Source: Bacteriovorax stolpii (GTDB lineage: Bacteria > Bdellovibrionota > Bacteriovoracia > Bacteriovoracales > Bacteriovoracaceae). Taken from it: a stretch of DNA of 64,000 bases. Location: positions 1 through 64,000 of the forward strand of contig CAMASK010000005.1 in assembly GCA_945860895.1 (NCBI GenBank), in the 5' to 3' direction. How positions within the stretch are numbered: position 1 is the first letter of the stretch; the number at the start of each line of letters is the position of its first letter. Shown here piece after piece: positions 60,135 through 64,000 of the stretch. Both the position numbers and the translations under genes were made by a program. The notes beneath the pieces are model-generated. The model was not told the DNA's origin. It was given only the letters and a program-made list of their open reading frames with translations, and did no database searches.

Positions 60135-60233
60135 TCGACTAAAATGCTTTACGAAAATTTCTTTTTTTCCTCTTTCGCATACTGAATTATAAAGGGAAAA
60201 TAAATGGATAAGATTTATTCAAAGGAAAATGTT

Positions 60234-61034
60234 ATGAAGAAAATTCTCGTGATTTTACTGTCTATTATTAGTACTGCAGTTTTATCCGCTCCCATCGAAC
60301 TACCTGACAATTTAACCCAAAAGCAAGTAGAAGATATTAGTGCTGAGTTTGCAATGAATTTATCCCACACTGCCGTTGCAGCACCAGAAACGAAAGGACT
60401 TTGGGGTATAGAAGTCGGTATCGTTGGAGGACAAACTTCGTCTCCTGAATTATCAAATTTGATTGATCAAGCTGGCAGTAATGGTAATGATTTTAAAAAG
60501 ATTTATCATGGTGGTTTAATAGGACGTGCCCATATCCCATTCGATATTTTTGCTGAAGCAACGGTACTTCCAGAGAGAGAAATTAGCGATGTAAATTTTA
60601 AGAACGCTTCATTTGGATTAGGCTGGAATGCTGGTGCCTACTTTAATTTACCGCTAGATGTGGCCATTGGAGCAAATTTTTCATCATCAGAAATTAAATT
60701 TAATCAAAGTGTTGATGTAGCAGGACTTCCTGTTGATTCAGATATCAATTTTCAAGCTAAAACTAAAGTCATTTATTTTGGATTAAGCAAAGAATTTCTG
60801 TTTATAACCCCATATGTAAAAGTGGGAGCAGCTTCTTTTGATTCAGATGTAAAAGTTGATGTTAATGGTGGTACTATTTTTGCCAGTAATAAGCAGTCAG
60901 CCACAGCTGATGGATCCGGTGGATATTATGTAATAGGAGCTAACTTGCAATTACTTCTTTTGCGGATTGGCATTGAGGCTTCAAAAAGTGTTGATATAGG
61001 AAGAGTCACTGGAAAGCTTTCTTTAGCATTCTAA
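60234..61034 (+). CDS. secreted outer-membrane beta-barrel-like protein
   Basis: Signal peptide MKKILVILLSIISTAVLSA; Gly/aromatic alternating strands; ends in LAF. ORF track starts at 60204. Confidence 0.65.
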   Translation: MKKILVILLSIISTAVLSAPIELPDNLTQKQVEDISAEFAMNLSHTAVAAPETKGLWGIEVGIVGGQTSSPELSNLIDQAGSNGNDFKKIYHGGLIGRAHIPFDIFAEATVLPEREISDVNFKNASFGLGWNAGAYFNLPLDVAIGANFSSSEIKFNQSVDVAGLPVDSDINFQAKTKVIYFGLSKEFLFITPYVKVGAASFDSDVKVDVNGGTIFASNKQSATADGSGGYYVIGANLQLLLLRIGIEASKSVDIGRVTGKLSLAF

Positions 61035-61092
61035 AAAAGATGATTAAAGAGTTCTAAATAGATAATTAAAGAAATACATACAACGGGTAAGA

Positions 61093-61719
61093 TTGAAAAC
61101 ATTCCAAACCAATGGTCCTTTCGCAGATAATTATAAATTTTTAATTGGCTCGATTATTCCTCGTCCCATTGCAGTTATTTCTACAAGAAATATCGATGGT
61201 AGTAATAATCTAGCCCCCTTTTCTTTTTTTACTGCCATTTCTGCGCAACCCATGATTGTCGCATTCTGTCCCATGATCAGAACCAGTACTGGCGAGTTTA
61301 AAGATACTGTAAGAAATATTTTAAGAGAAAAAGAATTTGTGGTGAACTTCTGCACCGAAAATAATTATGAAAAAATAAATTTAGCATCTACCGAGCTTCT
61401 TTATGGGCAGGATGAATTTATATTTGCCGGACTAACCCCTTTGGATTCAAACATAGTTAAAGCAAAAAGAGTTAAAGAATCACCGATTCATTTTGAATGT
61501 GAATTTAGAGATATGCTTTGTTATGGAAAAACACCGGGCTCTGGCTCTATTATTACTGGTGAGGTTAAGCTTGTTCATATCGAAGAATCAATCATGCAGG
61601 ATGGTAAAATCATAACAGATCTGTTCAAAGCAGTGGGCAGAGGTGCCGGGAACGATTGGTTCAAAACTGATAGTAGATTCGAAATGGAAAGACTTACTAA
61701 AGCTCAAATTCAAAAGTAA
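61093..61719 (+). CDS. flavin reductase-like (FMN-binding split barrel) protein
   Basis: GSIIPRPIAVISTRNIDGSNNLAPFSFFTAISAQPMIVAF. Confidence 0.88.
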   Translation: MKTFQTNGPFADNYKFLIGSIIPRPIAVISTRNIDGSNNLAPFSFFTAISAQPMIVAFCPMIRTSTGEFKDTVRNILREKEFVVNFCTENNYEKINLASTELLYGQDEFIFAGLTPLDSNIVKAKRVKESPIHFECEFRDMLCYGKTPGSGSIITGEVKLVHIEESIMQDGKIITDLFKAVGRGAGNDWFKTDSRFEMERLTKAQIQK

Positions 61720-62220
61720 TTACTGGCAAACCACATCTGTTAATTCTTTTGGACCAGACTTAAGGTTCAATGTGATAGAAGCTGCTGCTGATAATTCTGT
61801 TTTTGATAATACAAGGGAAACAATAGAGGATTCAAAATAAGAATAATTAGTTGAATCAGTAATGACTGTTTCAGATTTATCCTGTTTAGTCACTACAGCT
61901 GAAACTGTGTAGGCCAACGACTCTGCCGGTACTATAAGAGGTGCTTCATCACTTGTACCACATTTAACTCTTAAATTTGCACCATTTTCAGAGGAAGAAT
62001 AGTCGATCTGACATGGGATCGTCGAAAAAATTTTTCCAATACAAGTTCCTCTTGAGTCTTCAACAGGAGCTAAGGCCACAACAATTCGACAACTTCCTGT
62101 ATCTCCCATTTCTGTTTTAACTTCTGATCGGGAACACATTGATTCATACTTTTCTGCTAAATCCATAGCCATTGCATTTGCGCTTAGTATAGCAAGTAAA
62201 GAATAGATGATTGTTTTCAC
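61720..62220 (-). CDS. small secreted protein of unknown function
   Basis: Signal peptide MKTIIYSLLAILSANAMA; 166 aa. Confidence 0.6.
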   Translation of the reverse strand: MKTIIYSLLAILSANAMAMDLAEKYESMCSRSEVKTEMGDTGSCRIVVALAPVEDSRGTCIGKIFSTIPCQIDYSSSENGANLRVKCGTSDEAPLIVPAESLAYTVSAVVTKQDKSETVITDSTNYSYFESSIVSLVLSKTELSAAASITLNLKSGPKELTDVVCQ

Positions 62221-62293
62221 GTAAGCTCCTAATGAAGTAGGGAAGATTATAGTTCAAAAGGATGTCCAGATGATTGGAGTATGAAAAATTAAC

Positions 62294-64000
62294 TTAGCTC
62301 GGACCTGTTAACAGGTTACGAGGCATATCTAATGGTTCATTATCGTGAGGAATAGGTGGTGGTTGAGGCACAGAAGGTAGCTCTCCTCGCCCTAAACCTA
62401 CTCCACGAGTCGCCCTAGCGATAGAATTCAGTGGGAATTTAGGAATTCGATCGGCAGTAAAAATTCCGTTTGCCTCTTGAAATGTATCTGTAAATTGGGT
62501 GTAACAAAACCCAGCAAAGAGTTCAATTCGATGAATCGCATTCATTAATTCTTCATACCGACGACGAAATTCATTTGAGCTTGTTGCCGCGGAATATCCC
62601 CAAGCCTGGCTAATCTCTTTTGCAGGGTCGACAAAAGCAATTCCACCAAACTCACTTAGTATAACTGGCTGACCAGCATGCGTGTGTCCTTCAGCTATGA
62701 TGACTCGTCCACCTGGTCTATAGCGACTTAATATATCTCCAATATCTTTATTTGTGGTTGCATATTTTTTCAAAAGACGATCAGGCTTATCATCATAATC
62801 ATGAATACCTAATATATCTGTGGCAGTGCTTTCCCACCCATCATTGCCGATACATGGTCTGGTAGGGTCCAAAGTTTTGGTTAAATGGTAAAGTGCTTTA
62901 ACACAATTTTGATGATCTAACTTTGATGCCAAATCGGGTACTCCCCATGATTCATTAAATGGAACCCAAACTATAATGCTTGGATGATTCATGTCCCGAT
63001 CCATAACATCGATCCATTCCTTTGAAATTCTTTCAACCGATTCATGGGTAAAGCGGTAAGCACTAGGCATTTCTGCCCAAACAACTATGCCCAGGACATC
63101 CGCCCAATAAAAGAAATTGGGGTCTTCAATTTTTTGATGCTTTCGTACTCCATTAAATCCTGAACTTTTCACCAACATTATATCTTTTTTTATGGCGTCT
63201 TCTGATGGAGGAGTCATGAATGTTTCCGGCCAGTATCCCTGATCTAAAACTAATCTAAGATAATATGGTCTTCCATTTAGAAGAAATCTATCTCTATTAT
63301 AGGATACGCTTCGAAGTGCAGTATAAGAATATACATGATCAATCCGAACATCATCACACCATAATTCGAGCTCTAAATTTATCAATGTTGGTTTTTCCGG
63401 ACTCCAAAGTAGTTCATTTCGGAAATCGTCTATACCAGGATCAGAGAGAGCAATACGACGATGGACCTCTTTGTTAATCACATTGTAAGTGTCATCGGCC
63501 AAGATTTGTTCACCTTTAGTTAATTTCACTCTCACTTTTAAATTATCTGAACAGTTTCCTGCGATAAAAACTTCACAACCAATTTCCCATCTTTCAAGAA
63601 GAGGAGAACAACGTAATCTTTCAATATAAGTGGCTTCAACTTCTTCAAGCCAAACTGTCTGCCAAATTCCGGAGGTGCGAGGATACCAAATACTATGCGG
63701 ATCTTTTTGCCAATCTTGTTTACCCCTCGGCTTTGTTAAATCTTGGGGATCGTCGTCAGCACGAAGAACAATTGTCTGCTCTCCGGATTCGTTGAGATTT
63801 TTTGAAATATCAAAACTAAATGGCGTATGACCACCTTCATGTTCACCAAGATATTGACCATTAATCCAAACCTTCGCCTGATAATCAACAGCACCAAAAT
63901 GCAAAATAATGCGTTTATTTGTTGGAAAAATCTTAAATCTCTTTTGGTACCAACAGCGCGGATGAAAACTCGTATCATTTATTCCACTACCCTTAGTTTC
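62294..64000 (-). CDS. glycoside hydrolase family 2 protein (N-terminus beyond window)
   Basis: Frame stays open to 64000 (…CWYQKRFKIFPTNKRIILHFGAVDYQAKVWINGQYLGEHEGGHTPF); VWVPFNESWG (acid/base) and PVILSEFGG (nucleophile). Confidence 0.92.
   Translation of the reverse strand, partial: ETKGSGINDTSFHPRCWYQKRFKIFPTNKRIILHFGAVDYQAKVWINGQYLGEHEGGHTPFSFDISKNLNESGEQTIVLRADDDPQDLTKPRGKQDWQKDPHSIWYPRTSGIWQTVWLEEVEATYIERLRCSPLLERWEIGCEVFIAGNCSDNLKVRVKLTKGEQILADDTYNVINKEVHRRIALSDPGIDDFRNELLWSPEKPTLINLELELWCDDVRIDHVYSYTALRSVSYNRDRFLLNGRPYYLRLVLDQGYWPETFMTPPSEDAIKKDIMLVKSSGFNGVRKHQKIEDPNFFYWADVLGIVVWAEMPSAYRFTHESVERISKEWIDVMDRDMNHPSIIVWVPFNESWGVPDLASKLDHQNCVKALYHLTKTLDPTRPCIGNDGWESTATDILGIHDYDDKPDRLLKKYATTNKDIGDILSRYRPGGRVIIAEGHTHAGQPVILSEFGGIAFVDPAKEISQAWGYSAATSSNEFRRRYEELMNAIHRIELFAGFCYTQFTDTFQEANGIFTADRIPKFPLNSIARATRGVGLGRGELPSVPQPPPIPHDNEPLDMPRNLLTGPS

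Overview
The window is about 64 kb of AT-rich, gene-dense chromosome with no rRNA, tRNA, CRISPR array, IS element or prophage that I can see. The gene content (an Agl/Glt-type trans-envelope motor locus, many lipoproteins and secreted proteins of unknown function, cell-wall enzymes) suggests a Bdellovibrio/Bacteriovorax-like predatory bacterium; that taxonomic call is inference. Recognisable blocks: PIG-L deacetylase/nagB; an NtrC-type sigma-54 activator followed by a textbook -24/-12 promoter and a small operon of unknown function; psd; an HtrA-like protease; a large L,D-transpeptidase with a lysozyme-like tail; Opp/Yej-type ABC permeases and binding protein; a secreted metzincin; groESL; an M48 protease; polA; trxA/gmhA; a convergent pair of operons encoding an AglRQS-like motor and GltG/TPR/OM beta-barrel proteins (about 29.2-39.2 kb); an AddAB-like helicase-nuclease pair; hslO; an HdrD-like Fe-S oxidoreductase; three overlapping secreted unknowns upstream of hisS; fabI; a hisC-FAH-hmgA aromatic catabolism operon; and an edge-truncated GH2 glycosidase. 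The best candidates for follow-up are the sigma-54 module (1.4-5.0 kb), the Agl/Glt-like locus with a palindrome over its promoter, the overlapping secreted gene chain (49.6-53.4 kb), the L,D-transpeptidase/lysozyme-like fusion, and the trxA terminator that runs into the gmhA start codon.
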